DNA from: Phytoamicus setariae
GTDB taxonomy: Bacteria; Pseudomonadota; Alphaproteobacteria; Rhizobiales; Rhizobiaceae
Assembly (NCBI RefSeq): GCF_016722925.1
Contig: NZ_JAEQNC010000009.1
Coordinates: 186,001 to 250,000, forward strand
Reading direction: 5' to 3'
Length of the DNA: 64,000 nucleotides
A model generated the notes under the pieces. It was not told the DNA's origin and made no database searches. It was given only the letters and a program-made list of their open reading frames with translations. Positions within the stretch are counted from its first letter, which is position 1. The number at the start of each line of letters is the position of its first letter. Shown piece after piece: positions 51,498 to 60,575 of this stretch. The position numbers and the translations under genes are program-made.

Positions 51498-52444
51498 TTC
51501 GCTGGCCCCGACAAGACGCCATCCAGACCGTGGCGCGGGAGGTCGCGGGCCGAACGCAACGCATCGCGCGTACGCCTTAGCAGGTTTGGCTCTCCGGCAA
51601 AGAAGAGCCCTTCGACCGCAAGTTTGAGTCGGGTGCGGGTATCAGCTCCGTCTAACCTTGCTGATGCTACCCGGTAAGGATAGTGATCAGCCAGACGCAG
51701 CCTTCCCGGCATATCGTGGTCTGAAAGAAACCGGTTCGTTACTTCAACCGTGGCCTGCCAATGAGCCATCCGCTTTCGCAACATGGGGGCGTCATCGACC
51801 GGGCGATACCAGTTGTTGTTGTGGATCCGGTAGTAGCCGAGCGCATCCGGCAAAGCGGCAACGCCCCCCAGAAACGGATATATCCCGGCGAGCCACACAT
51901 CGGCGGATATTCGGAATTGCTCGGGAATATCCCCCGCCGCGTCCCACGCACTGCGTCTTACCGCGATGGCGGACGTCAACGGGAAAGGCCACCACCCTGC
52001 CGATTTCGTGAGCCGCTGCGACAAATCTCCGGAACATAGGGTTCGAGGGATAGGCTTGAGGGTTGGAGACCTATCGACCAGTGTTGGCTGAAGCCGGTGG
52101 TAGACAAGCGAAACTTGAAGGTTCGAGCGGAAAGCCGTTGCCATTGCCGATAGTTTGCCCGGCGCCCACCAGTCATCGGCATCCAGGAAACAGAGGATGT
52201 CTCCGCTGCTCATTCGCACAGCGGCATTTATCGCGGCGGCCTGTCCCTGGTTGTCCTGGAAGTGCGCCTTCACCCGGTTGCCGTAGGCCTCCAGAACAGC
52301 GCGCGAATGGTCGCTGGAGCCGTCGTCGACGACAATTATCTCGACGTCCGGTGTCTTCTGGCTCAGGACGCTGTCAATCGCATGACCGACGAAATGGCCG
52401 TAATTGTGATTGTTGATAAGGACGCTGATGGCGGGTCGCTCCAT
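51494..52444 (-). CDS. Family 2 glycosyltransferase
   Basis: This is a 316-residue GT-A enzyme. AISVLINNHNYGHFVGHAID opens the fold, IIVVDDGSSDHS is the nucleotide-binding motif and ILCFLDADDWWAPGKL carries the DxD. I start it at ATG 52444, where the GT2 domain begins; the frame is open for a further 46 codons without similarity. Its stop overlaps the next glycosyltransferase start by 4 bases. Confidence 0.87.
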   Translation of the reverse strand: MERPAISVLINNHNYGHFVGHAIDSVLSQKTPDVEIIVVDDGSSDHSRAVLEAYGNRVKAHFQDNQGQAAAINAAVRMSSGDILCFLDADDWWAPGKLSAMATAFRSNLQVSLVYHRLQPTLVDRSPTLKPIPRTLCSGDLSQRLTKSAGWWPFPLTSAIAVRRSAWDAAGDIPEQFRISADVWLAGIYPFLGGVAALPDALGYYRIHNNNWYRPVDDAPMLRKRMAHWQATVEVTNRFLSDHDMPGRLRLADHYPYRVASARLDGADTRTRLKLAVEGLFFAGEPNLLRRTRDALRSARDLPRHGLDGVLSGPAK

Positions 52445-52550
52445 GACACCTCTCAAGTGGGGCGTTGCGCTATACTTTTGGTGCGGCCGCATTGCCCAAC
52501 GCGCGCACGTTCGGTGCGAAATGCCGAGGGGAACCCGATGCAGACTGGCA

Positions 52551-53147
52551 TCAACCTGCGGGGTCGATGAAGAGCGAAACATCGAGGATATCTCCGGGCA
52601 GAATTTCCGTTTTCATGTTCGGTTTTGTCGTCTCTTCGCGGCCAGCCACCGATCGGTAGATCACGGCGACCGGCTCAGCCAACTTGCCGACCGCCTGGAC
52701 AGAAGCACCAGCATTCGGAATCTCCGCCGACAGAGCACCCAGTTCCTCGGCCAGGCCAGCGCCTCCGGCGAGCAGAAGTGCATGGCGAACGGTGAGGCCA
52801 GGCTCATATTCGACCACGCCCGGCCGGTACTTGGCGATTTGGACCAGAACTGTCGGCGACTTGAGGATATCGTGTTTGATGAGTTTTTCCTGGACGCGCG
52901 CGCGCACCGTATCGAGCTGCAGTCCGGCAACCCGGATGCTGCTAAGGTGCGGCAACACGATATTGCCCGCCAGATCGACCTTGCTGTCGCCACCGAGCTT
53001 TGGAGCCTCCGTGATGGCGTTATGCAATGTATCCCCTCGCTCGATCAGCGTCTCCCCTAGCGCTGGTGTGGTCACAGCCAACCAGGCCACAACCAGTGAC
53101 GTCCCCGTCATGATGCGTGCGGAACCCGCACGATGAAGTGGAACCAT
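52551..53147 (-). CDS. Compact polysaccharide export protein (Wza/ExoF-like)
   Basis: This 198-residue protein has a signal-like N-terminus (MTGTSLVVAWLAVTTPALGE). It holds a shortened export domain (SKVDLAGNIVLPHLSSIRVA, then LQLDTVRARVQEKL) and an SLBB-like part (GVVEYEPGLTVRHALLLAGG). It ends in MKTEILPGDILDVSLF. ExoF-type proteins are about 400 residues, so this is about half length. A gap seems to lie between YRP and GVVEYEPG, where family members have the first SLBB strand. Start ATG 53147 has AAGGGGTAGGA upstream. It may be functional in reduced form, or in decay. Confidence 0.65.
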   Translation of the reverse strand: MVPLHRAGSARIMTGTSLVVAWLAVTTPALGETLIERGDTLHNAITEAPKLGGDSKVDLAGNIVLPHLSSIRVAGLQLDTVRARVQEKLIKHDILKSPTVLVQIAKYRPGVVEYEPGLTVRHALLLAGGAGLAEELGALSAEIPNAGASVQAVGKLAEPVAVIYRSVAGREETTKPNMKTEILPGDILDVSLFIDPAG

Positions 53148-53510
53148 AGAAATCCTACCCCTTCCAAGCGTCAACTACGGACAATCAGCCTGCGCTGGAG
53201 CCATTATCAATTTCAGCGGAAAGCACCTACGGTCAGCGTGACGTCCTTCGCGGTGTGCATTCCACGCGGCATACAATTCACGTTACTTTACCGCCTAACG
53301 GACACGCGAAATACCTGCTCTTATGGGCAATCCTGTAGACCCGACTACCCGCTCTTTGGGGGGGCGCCCCCAACGACTTAGATACGACAACGTCATTTGA
53401 TGGTGGTAGGCGCGTTAGAAGTAACCCCGCCTTCTATTGCTTGTTGTACTGCGGATGTCCGGATAATCGTTTCTCGGCACAACTGCGCCCCCTTGATCCT
53501 GCCATGGCGC
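53134..53510. repeat. Promoter-region repeat, copy A
   Basis: This segment, the upstream region and first codons of the export gene, is clearly related to 54513-54985. Shared stretches include GAACCAT around both start codons, GGACACGCGAAATACCTGCT versus GGACACGCGCAACACCTGCT, a CTTTGGGGG run, GCGCGTTAGAAGTA, and GGATAATCGTTTCTCGGCAC. Identity is patchy with small insertions, so the repeat is older than the kinase duplication. Confidence 0.8.
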
Positions 53511-53600
53511 AAGCCATCGACGACGATCGAGTTTCCGCCGCCGCCAGCGACGTCGATGCCCTCGATCTGTGATAACGGACCTTGCTGTCGCGCAACCCAA
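53400..53600 (-). pseudogene. Possible beta-helix-like fragment
   Basis: On the minus strand an open stretch reads QIEGIDVAGGGGNSIVVDGL and then GRIKGAQLCRE, with no start or family-length continuation. Its glycine- and hydrophobic-rich repeats recall the beta-helix pseudogene at 46400-46921. It overlaps the promoter repeat, and its origin is uncertain. Confidence 0.25.
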
Positions 53601-53631
53601 ACTGGATAAGGTCACACGCTACCTACATTAT

Positions 53632-54525
53632 TCACGTGTATGGATTTAAGGGCGAAATATCGATCCGAAAGCCATGCCGCTTGAGGTCGCGCAGAAGTTC
53701 GGGAGTAGGCGGTTTTTTCAGGCAGACCATGGTCACAAGTCCTGGAGACAGCAACCGCATGCGACAAGCGAAGTCCTGTGCGTACACACCGAACCAATAC
53801 GACGCGAGTTGCAGGGAAATTTTCGTTCTATTTGCCCTGATAAGTGGCCCCCACGAGAACCCATTCATAGGCCTCCATGCAATTCCATAGTATCCGAGAG
53901 CAGTCATGGCTTTAGACGTTTCTGTTCTCGACAGCCGGAAGATGAAATTCCCAACGGGCTCGAATTGATCGTAAGCATGCTCACCACGTAAGGTGCGTTT
54001 AACAATTCTCTTGATACTGCCAAGTGGCGACCATGGGCTGTCAAATGGCTCGATGAGAACGACGCCTACACGAGCAACGCGCAGCATCTCATATAAGCCG
54101 ACAGCCGGTCTTGGGAAGTGATGATAGGCCTCCTTGCACAATACAAAGTCAAATTGCTCGTCACCGAAGGATATCCTCTCGGCGTTCTCCTCGGAGTACT
54201 CGTCAATCCAATTCCGATGCTTTGCAATTTTAAGCGTTGACGAAGATATGCTGGTCGCAAGAACGGACCGAACGTGCGGTCTTAGGAAATTTGCATCAGT
54301 CCCGAAGCGACCATCGCCGACCGTCATCCACGTTGAGTTCGCGGCGTGTCGAAGGAGCGCATGCAGCGAAGAATACATTCGATCATGATGCAGGCAGTCG
54401 ATTGTGTCCGGGGCAGCGTAGCGAGAAGGGAGATGGCTTTCGGATGCGTAGTTATCCTCGTCGTCTCGATGCCGGAGGTAGGTCTCGCTTATGCGAGCAG
54501 AACCAGGATGGTGAAGTTGAACCAT
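53632..54525 (-). CDS. SAM-dependent methyltransferase with captured N-terminus
   Basis: This is a 297-residue protein. The class I methyltransferase core begins near residue 65 with WMTVGDGRFGTDANFLRPHV. Motifs ISFGDEQFDFVLCKEAYHHF and LYEMLRVARVGVVLIEPFDS follow. The first residues, MVQLHHPGSARI, match MVPLHRAGSARI of the export protein at 53147, and the upstream DNA matches too. So the start and promoter appear to have been copied from that gene onto this one. The ribosome site is AAGGGTAAGG. The likely substrate is a sugar of the polysaccharide. Confidence 0.75.
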   Translation of the reverse strand: MVQLHHPGSARISETYLRHRDDEDNYASESHLPSRYAAPDTIDCLHHDRMYSSLHALLRHAANSTWMTVGDGRFGTDANFLRPHVRSVLATSISSSTLKIAKHRNWIDEYSEENAERISFGDEQFDFVLCKEAYHHFPRPAVGLYEMLRVARVGVVLIEPFDSPWSPLGSIKRIVKRTLRGEHAYDQFEPVGNFIFRLSRTETSKAMTALGYYGIAWRPMNGFSWGPLIRANRTKISLQLASYWFGVYAQDFACRMRLLSPGLVTMVCLKKPPTPELLRDLKRHGFRIDISPLNPYT

Positions 54526-54985
54526 GCGAAACCTTACCCTTCAAGGTGCCAATTGCGGCCCAGCGCGATGTCCTTTGCGGACTGCATCCATCGCCAAGCT
54601 ACCGGTGAATGGACACGCGCAACACCTGCTCTTACGGGCAATCCCTGAGACCCTAGCACCAATCCTTTGGGGGAAGTGTCTCCCGAGTGCTTAAACGTCC
54701 TTGGATGGTGCGTACGCGCGTTAGAAGTAGCCCCCACCTTCATTTGTGTTAGAGCGGACTTGCCTCCCGCGTCGAGAGGCCCGCTTCAATCGCCGAAATC
54801 ACTCCACCACGAAGGTCCGAACTCAAGCTGTGCGACATCTCACCCTCCTGGCAAATCATCAGGACAGTGAATCCGACCCCGACCTCGCGGGGAATCCTTT
54901 CGACTCAGAATTCAATGAAAATGCTCTAGTTGACTGCGGATGTGCGGATAATCGTTTCTCGGCACAACAGCGCAGCCACGAAAGG
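54513..54985. repeat. Promoter-region repeat, copy B
   Basis: This is the partner of 53134-53510, placed in front of the methyltransferase gene and in the same orientation relative to its start codon. The shared tail TGCGGATGTGCGGATAATCG (54937 onward) continues with TTTCTCGGCACAACAGCGC and is the best conserved portion. Beyond it the two copies diverge. Confidence 0.8.
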
Positions 54986-55086
54986 GGACATATGTCTTTC
55001 CAAATTGGCGCGATCAACACGCTCTTATCTGCCCAAGCCAGTCGGGACCGACAAGGAGAGCATATAGGCTGACACAAGTATATGCA
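54986..55086. other. Short intergenic stretch
   Basis: Nothing recognisable lies between the promoter repeat and the end of the dioxygenase-like pseudogene. Confidence 0.3.
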
Positions 55087-55717
55087 TCAAAGTCCGGCCC
55101 CATAGGTTTGGTGGGGTAAAGTCGGCGTCCCGATCAGGGGCGGGGCAACGTTGTTGGCAACGAACTGTGTCAGCACCTCCGCACTGAGCGTGCCCCGAAC
55201 TCCAGGATGGCGATTGCGGCCTTCCTCAATATAGGAATAGGTCCATGCTTCAGACGGACCAAAGGTCATGAAAATCGCGGCGCGGTCGGATGTCCTGCCG
55301 AGCCATCGAATGATCGATCGCGTCAAGGTGAAAGTCTTTTGAACGTCCAGGCGAAGACGCGGCCCGATCCGCTCAAAGAGCCTGCGTGCATCCCTATCTA
55401 CCAGTGTCGGCATTTGTCCGGCATGTTCGATACGCACGTCGAAAACGATGGCATCGCCCGCCCGTATGGCAATTTTCTGCTCTGGCATGCTGTGGACCAG
55501 GGCCTTGAGGTGAGATCTTGGTCGAACCTTCAATGTCCCTCGCGAGTTTTCGTCCTGATCCTGCAGGTAGAACGCGATCTTGCAGACCCTGCTCGGGGGG
55601 CAGCACTCCCCTGATGACGATGTAGCCATTGGAGCTCAAATCTCTTTGCAACTGGTTGGTTCTGCCGGTCTCATCTGAAGGCTCGCCAGCCGACGCCGCC
55701 ATCTCGCCGTTCACCAC
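55087..55717 (-). pseudogene. Frameshifted phytanoyl-CoA dioxygenase-like gene
   Basis: The start region at 55717 gives LQRDLSSNGYIVIRGVLPPE, typical of the N-terminus of PhyH-family non-haem iron dioxygenases. The later part, in another frame, gives CKIAFYLQDQDENSRGTLKV followed by RPRSH and GDAIVFDVRIEHAGQMP, the C-terminal metal-binding half. Between them a frameshift and loss of perhaps 60-100 codons removes the HxD region. The gene is therefore a remnant. Family members oxidise lipid or small-molecule substrates with 2-oxoglutarate. Confidence 0.75.
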
Positions 55718-55987
55718 GCCCCTCTCCCCAGCCTAATCAGCGCTAAAGCGACGATTTTCTGCCGCTCTGCAAAAGGTCAAACTGCTTTTTCGGGGTAGCG
55801 CTCATCAATAAGAGCAACGTGCAAGCACTGAGGCACATTGGCTTACTTCAAACATGGTAAGTCATCTCGGTGCGAGAAGTAAAAACATGAAGTCTCTTCT
55901 ACGCCCAATAGCTTGAACGACAAGTATGGAGGCAATTGGCCTGCCGGCATATACTGACAACTTGTTCAGATCGCGAAAGCGCAGGTC
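55718..55987. promoter_or_regulatory. Promoter region of the rightward polysaccharide block
   Basis: This 270-base gap precedes the rightward biosynthesis genes and should contain their promoter. It also lies upstream of the leftward pseudogene. No specific site was defined. Confidence 0.35.
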
Positions 55988-56845
55988 ATGAGAAAGCCAC
56001 CAGCAGACAGCAGCCAAACTTTGGCTCTCCATCCGATAGGCTCCTTGGAATGGACCAATGTCCTTGGTGTACGCGTCTCGGCAGTCAATCTCAAAAGCGC
56101 GACCGGACTTATTCAAGCGGCGATTGAAGGTGGCAAGAGGGGATATGTGTGCGTTCGCGATGCCCATGGCGTCGTCCGATGTCAAAAGGATCCCGAGCTT
56201 CGATCCATACACAACCGCGCCTTCCTCGTGACCCCCGACGGCATGCCGTTGGTATGGGCATTGAAGCATGATGGTCACCCGGAAAGCGACAGGGTCTACG
56301 GACCTGACTTGATGCTGTCTGTTTTCGAGGCTGGCAGATCCAAAGGCTTACGTCACTTCCTTTATGGTGCAACGACCAAGACGCTGGAGTTGTTGCAGGC
56401 CAGACTTCTTGGAAAATTCCCGGAAGCGAAGATAGTCGGATCCTATGCACCGCCCTTTCATGAACTGTCGTCGCAGGAAGAAGCGGATATTGCCGACCGG
56501 ATCAATCGGTCTGGCGCCGATATCGTGTGGGTCGGACTGAGCAGCCCAAAACAGGAGCTCTGGATGGCGCGGATGCGCGATCGTCTGGAGGCTTCGATGC
56601 TCATCGGCGTCGGGGCGGCGGTCGACTTCCATGCCGGCCTCAAGCGCCAGGCTCCGAGGTTAATCCAGAGAAGCGGCTTCGAATGGGCGTTTCGCCTTAT
56701 GTGCGAGCCGCGACGGCTGTGGCGACGATATGCATATGTCGTACCGACCTACATCTCACTGACTGCACTACAGAGACTGGGTCTGCGGAAATTTCCGATC
56801 GAAGACGAGCGTTTTGAATCGAGCGCGTCGAGGCAAAGTCCGTAG
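55988..56845 (+). CDS. WecG/TagA/CpsF-family (GT26) glycosyltransferase
   Basis: This is a 285-residue enzyme that adds a sugar, in known members an N-acetylaminosugar or aminouronate, to a polyprenyl-diphosphate-linked first sugar. Family motifs are VTPDGMPLVWALK, ADIVWVGLSSPKQELWMARM and IGVGAAVDFHAGLKRQAPR. It lies 15 bases before the initiating transferase gene, so it likely adds the second sugar of the repeat unit. The C-terminal region LMCEPRRLWRRY is also typical. Confidence 0.88.
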   Translation: MRKPPADSSQTLALHPIGSLEWTNVLGVRVSAVNLKSATGLIQAAIEGGKRGYVCVRDAHGVVRCQKDPELRSIHNRAFLVTPDGMPLVWALKHDGHPESDRVYGPDLMLSVFEAGRSKGLRHFLYGATTKTLELLQARLLGKFPEAKIVGSYAPPFHELSSQEEADIADRINRSGADIVWVGLSSPKQELWMARMRDRLEASMLIGVGAAVDFHAGLKRQAPRLIQRSGFEWAFRLMCEPRRLWRRYAYVVPTYISLTALQRLGLRKFPIEDERFESSASRQSP

Positions 56846-56860
56846 AGGAGCAAACCCAGC

Positions 56861-58360
56861 ATGGCTTCATTCGCGCCGTCAGCAGTAAAATCCGGCCGGT
56901 CAAAGGCCAGCGCCTCAAATGGTGTGTCGGCGCGGACGATTCCGCCAAACTCGGTCCCACCTTTGACCCCTCCGGAACCAACCGCCAAGCTCAGCGAGCA
57001 GCAGGAACTGAGGATATCGGGCCTACTAAAACGCCACTTCTCGCGGCTGGCTACGTCGTCACTCTTGATTGCCGGCGACATCATTGCCTATTTGGCGGCT
57101 TATTTCCTTCTCCTGCATATTCTTCCGGTCGGAGGGGACAGCACGGTTATGGTGCGTGTTTTCGCCCTCGCGGCAGTGGCTGCCTTGTTTCTTTATGCAT
57201 CGAAAGCGCTCTATCCAGGATACAGGCTTCACAATCACGAGCACTTGCGCCGGCGCACGATAGCTTCCGTCAAAGTGGCGGCCCTTGCAGTGCTTGTTGT
57301 GGTTTTCCTGCCGGAAGCGTCTGGGCTGCTGCTTGCCACTGTTGCCTTCCTTGCCCTGGGACTGATTATTCAGCCCGTCATGCATTGGGTTGCACGGGGC
57401 CTGTGCCGGAAACTTGGAATCTGGGGAGAACGGGCGGTAATCATAGCGCGTCGCAATCGCATCCCCGCGCTCATGACATATTTCACCGAGCACTGGCAGT
57501 ACGGCATTCGGCCAGAACCCTTTTCACCCGATGCTCGGGAAATATCCTCAGAAAACCCGGCATCGATTGCCTTGATAGCCGGGGATACGGGGCCTCTAAG
57601 CGCCGAGTTGGCGACAATGCGTCAAAAGTTCGCCGAAGTCATTCTTCTGTGCGACACGCCGAACTTCAAAATAACCGGATTGCGGCCTGCGGACGTAGGC
57701 GGAGAGATCGGCATTCGCTTGGCCGCAAGCAGGAGCTCGACAAACTCGAACATGGTACGACGGGCCGTCGATCTCGCGATCGCGATCCCTGCGACGCTAC
57801 TGGCTACACCATTTATTCTTGTTGCGGCAGCCGCGATCTATGCCATCGATCCCGGTCCCGTTTTCTTCAGGCATGCCAGGGAAGGTTTGGCGGGCAAGCC
57901 GGTCCACGTCCTGAAACTGAGAACAATGTACAGGGATGCGGAACAGCGCCTCGAAGCGTTGTTCCGGGAAAATCCGGCCATACAGAACGAGTGGACCACG
58001 CACTTCAAGCTTCGGCAGGATCCGCGCGTCCTGCCTGTGATCGGGAATCTTCTTCGTTCGACAAGTTTCGACGAACTCCCGCAATTGGCGAACATCATAG
58101 CGGGGGAAATGGCAATCGTCGGACCGCGCCCTTTTCCGGAATACCACCTCCTGGCGATGGATGGCGAGTTTCGCGACAAGCGGCGTTCGGTGACGCCGGG
58201 ACTTACAGGCCTCTGGCAGATATCCGAACGAAGCGATGCGGATATCTGCCTGCAGCAACAACTTGACGAGTTCTACATCGACAACAGGTCATTGTGGTTC
58301 GACTGGCATATCCTCCTGAGCACAATTCCAGCGGCCTTCAAGCGCAATGGAGCTTACTAG
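56861..58360 (+). CDS. Undecaprenyl-phosphate sugar-1-phosphate transferase (ExoY/WbaP type)
   Basis: This is a 499-residue membrane enzyme that starts the repeat unit by moving a hexose-1-phosphate onto undecaprenyl phosphate. Four membrane spans occupy about residues 65-185. A nucleotide-binding-like domain follows. The catalytic polyprenyl-phosphate transferase domain starts near 295 (VRRAVDLAIAIPATLLATPF) and contains HVLKLRTMYRDAEQRL and GRPFPEYH-like GPRPFPEYH. The end SLWFDWHILLSTIPAAFK is standard. The sugar may be glucose or galactose. Confidence 0.9.
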   Translation: MASFAPSAVKSGRSKASASNGVSARTIPPNSVPPLTPPEPTAKLSEQQELRISGLLKRHFSRLATSSLLIAGDIIAYLAAYFLLLHILPVGGDSTVMVRVFALAAVAALFLYASKALYPGYRLHNHEHLRRRTIASVKVAALAVLVVVFLPEASGLLLATVAFLALGLIIQPVMHWVARGLCRKLGIWGERAVIIARRNRIPALMTYFTEHWQYGIRPEPFSPDAREISSENPASIALIAGDTGPLSAELATMRQKFAEVILLCDTPNFKITGLRPADVGGEIGIRLAASRSSTNSNMVRRAVDLAIAIPATLLATPFILVAAAAIYAIDPGPVFFRHAREGLAGKPVHVLKLRTMYRDAEQRLEALFRENPAIQNEWTTHFKLRQDPRVLPVIGNLLRSTSFDELPQLANIIAGEMAIVGPRPFPEYHLLAMDGEFRDKRRSVTPGLTGLWQISERSDADICLQQQLDEFYIDNRSLWFDWHILLSTIPAAFKRNGAY

Positions 58361-58402
58361 CCTGTTGCGCGTTCTGCGGCAGCATCAACAACGGAGTTCA
58401 TA

Positions 58403-59443
58403 ATGCACGGACATAAGCGAGTTATGGTTACCGGTGGCGCCGGGTTCCTGGGGTCCTTCCTGTGCGAAAGGCTTCTGAGAGAAGGCAATGACGTCCTCTG
58501 CGTGGACAATTACTATACCGGTTCGCGCGACAACGTGATGCAGCTTCTTGACGATCCCCATTTCGAGATCATTCGTCACGACATCACTTTCCCGCTTTAT
58601 GTTGAGATCGACGAGATCTACAATCTCGCCTGCCCGGCATCACCGGTCCACTACCAGGTCGACCCGGTGCAGACCGTGAAGACCAATGTGCACGGGGCCA
58701 TCAACATGCTCGGCTTGGCCAAACGAACCAGGGCGAAGATCTTCCAGGCATCGACGAGCGAAGTCTACGGCGATCCCGCAGTCCATCCTCAACCCGAGGA
58801 GTATCGAGGCAGCGTCAACCCGATTGGCCCGCGGGCGTGCTATGACGAAGGCAAGCGATGCGCCGAAACGCTGTTCTTCGATTACCACCGTCAATATGGC
58901 GTAGACATCCGGGTGGCGCGGATCTTCAACACCTACGGGCCGCGCATGCATCCCAACGACGGCCGGGTCGTCTCCAACTTCATCGTTCAGTCGCTTCGGA
59001 ACGAGCCGATCACCATTTTCGGCAACGGCACGCAAACGCGATCGTTCTGCTACGTGGACGACCTGATCGACGGCTTTATCCGCCTCATGGGTGCACCTTC
59101 TGGCGTTACTGGCCCAATCAACCTCGGCAACCCCGGCGAATTCCAGGTCGGTGAACTGGCCGAAATGGTGATCGAAATGACGGGATCGAGATCGGGCATC
59201 GTCTTCAAGCCCCTCCCGGCCGACGACCCGACACAGCGGAAGCCGGATATCAGCCGTGCAAAACATGAACTGGGCTGGCAGCCGACGGTGGGCCTGCGTG
59301 AAGGGCTCGCGAAAACGATCGCCTATTTCGAGTGGGCGCTTTCCGGCGGCGTCAGGAACTTGATCAACGCCAGGTCCACTCAGGCGCCTTATCCGCATGT
59401 GACGGCGTCGAATCTCGGCCTGGCTCCCAAGATAGGGGCATGA
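58403..59443 (+). CDS. UDP-glucuronate decarboxylase (UDP-xylose synthase)
   Basis: This is a 346-residue extended SDR enzyme. NAD-binding motif [13 protein letters not shown] is at 9-21, the catalytic Thr/Ser region is [18 protein letters not shown], and the YxxxK pair is in [29 protein letters not shown] and [19 protein letters not shown] are hallmark segments of UXS enzymes. It makes UDP-xylose (via the 4-keto intermediate) from UDP-glucuronate, suggesting a pentose or pentose-derived sugar in the polymer. Confidence 0.9.
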   Translation: MHGHKRVMVTGGAGFLGSFLCERLLREGNDVLCVDNYYTGSRDNVMQLLDDPHFEIIRHDITFPLYVEIDEIYNLACPASPVHYQVDPVQTVKTNVHGAINMLGLAKRTRAKIFQASTSEVYGDPAVHPQPEEYRGSVNPIGPRACYDEGKRCAETLFFDYHRQYGVDIRVARIFNTYGPRMHPNDGRVVSNFIVQSLRNEPITIFGNGTQTRSFCYVDDLIDGFIRLMGAPSGVTGPINLGNPGEFQVGELAEMVIEMTGSRSGIVFKPLPADDPTQRKPDISRAKHELGWQPTVGLREGLAKTIAYFEWALSGGVRNLINARSTQAPYPHVTASNLGLAPKIGA

Positions 59444-59573
59444 CTAGCTACATCAACCATCGCGTCTCGAATCTCGCTTTTTCAATGGACCGCAAGCCCA
59501 AATCGAGATTTGCAAAGAAGGCGGCTACCGTGGGACGTGCAGATCACCACCAAAAAAATTGAGGACATGGATC

Positions 59574-60383
59574 ATGCGCGTTGCCGTTATTACACCGTAC
59601 TACAAGGAACCCAGCGAGTTCCTTGAGCAGTGCCACGCGAGCGTTCTCGACCAAACCTTTGCATGCGACCATGTCTTTGTTGCCGACGGGTTTCCGAATG
59701 CTGCCGTCGGTCGCTGGCACGCGAAGCATTTCATCCTGCCTAATGCCCACGGCGACGCGGGCAACATGGCTCGCGTGATCGGCAGCCTCAGCGCCTTTAC
59801 CCAGGGCTATGATGCCGTGGCGTTTCTCGATGCGGACAACTGGTACCGATCCGACCACATCCAGCGCCTGCTTGAGCTTCAAGGCCGTACCGGTGCTGCG
59901 GTTTGCACATCGAGACGCTCGATGCACCGCACGGACGGCAGCTACATGTTCGACGACTCAAAGAGCGACGGCCGCACCCACGTGGATACGAATTGCTTGT
60001 TTCTCACGCGACCGTCCCTGCCGATCATCGCGCGCTGGGCTTACATGCCGCGGGAACTCTATCCGGTGGGAGATTCTGTCTATTGGAGTTCGATACGGGC
60101 CTCTCGGCTATCGTGCTCTCATGAGCCGACAGCGACGGTATGCTACCGTACGACTTGGGAATCCGACTACAAGCGAATGGGGGAACCTGTCCCCGCCGGC
60201 AGCAAGCCCCTCGCGTTCACCGACCAGCCATACTACTGGTTCAAATCGCTCCCGGCTCGGGATCGCTGGCGTATCTGGCAGGATTTCGGCTTTCCGCTCA
60301 GGCGGCGCACGGTGGCAAAGCTGGTCGTCCAATATGCGCTGTCAAGGCTTTCGCCCTACTCTTATCTCAGCGCCAAAACATGA
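59574..60383 (+). CDS. Family 2 glycosyltransferase
   Basis: This is a 269-residue GT-A enzyme. MRVAVITPYYKEPSEFLEQC opens the fold and YDAVAFLDADNWYRSDHI carries the DxD motif. A Trp/Tyr-rich acceptor region follows. ATG 59574 has GAGGAC upstream; an in-frame TTG at 59559 is less likely. Donor and acceptor are unknown. Confidence 0.82.
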   Translation: MRVAVITPYYKEPSEFLEQCHASVLDQTFACDHVFVADGFPNAAVGRWHAKHFILPNAHGDAGNMARVIGSLSAFTQGYDAVAFLDADNWYRSDHIQRLLELQGRTGAAVCTSRRSMHRTDGSYMFDDSKSDGRTHVDTNCLFLTRPSLPIIARWAYMPRELYPVGDSVYWSSIRASRLSCSHEPTATVCYRTTWESDYKRMGEPVPAGSKPLAFTDQPYYWFKSLPARDRWRIWQDFGFPLRRRTVAKLVVQYALSRLSPYSYLSAKT

Positions 60384-60563
60384 ATACCGAAAGCCATGCC
60401 ACAGATACGATTTAACATCCCCATCAATCCGCAGAGACGAAGGATATTTCCTTCACTACTCGGCCGGTTAGCTCGATGGGACGACAGGTAATGCCACGGA
60501 CGGGCAATGCGATGCGGTGTGCGGAAAATGTATGAGGTGCCCCTGAATTGTGCGGTAGCCTGC

Positions 60564-60570
60564 GGAGGAA
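60564..60570 (+). promoter_or_regulatory. Ribosome-binding site deciding a TTG start
   Basis: GGAGGAA ends 5 bases before TTG 60576. It is far stronger than anything ahead of the upstream ATG codons at 60507 or 60528, and the glycosyltransferase fold begins two residues after this TTG. Confidence 0.7.
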
Positions 60571-60575
60571 CAAAC

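Noticed and set aside
55862-56278. Leftward 138-codon frame before the GT26 gene
   Set aside because: It is antisense to the start of a clear glycosyltransferase gene and resembles nothing known.
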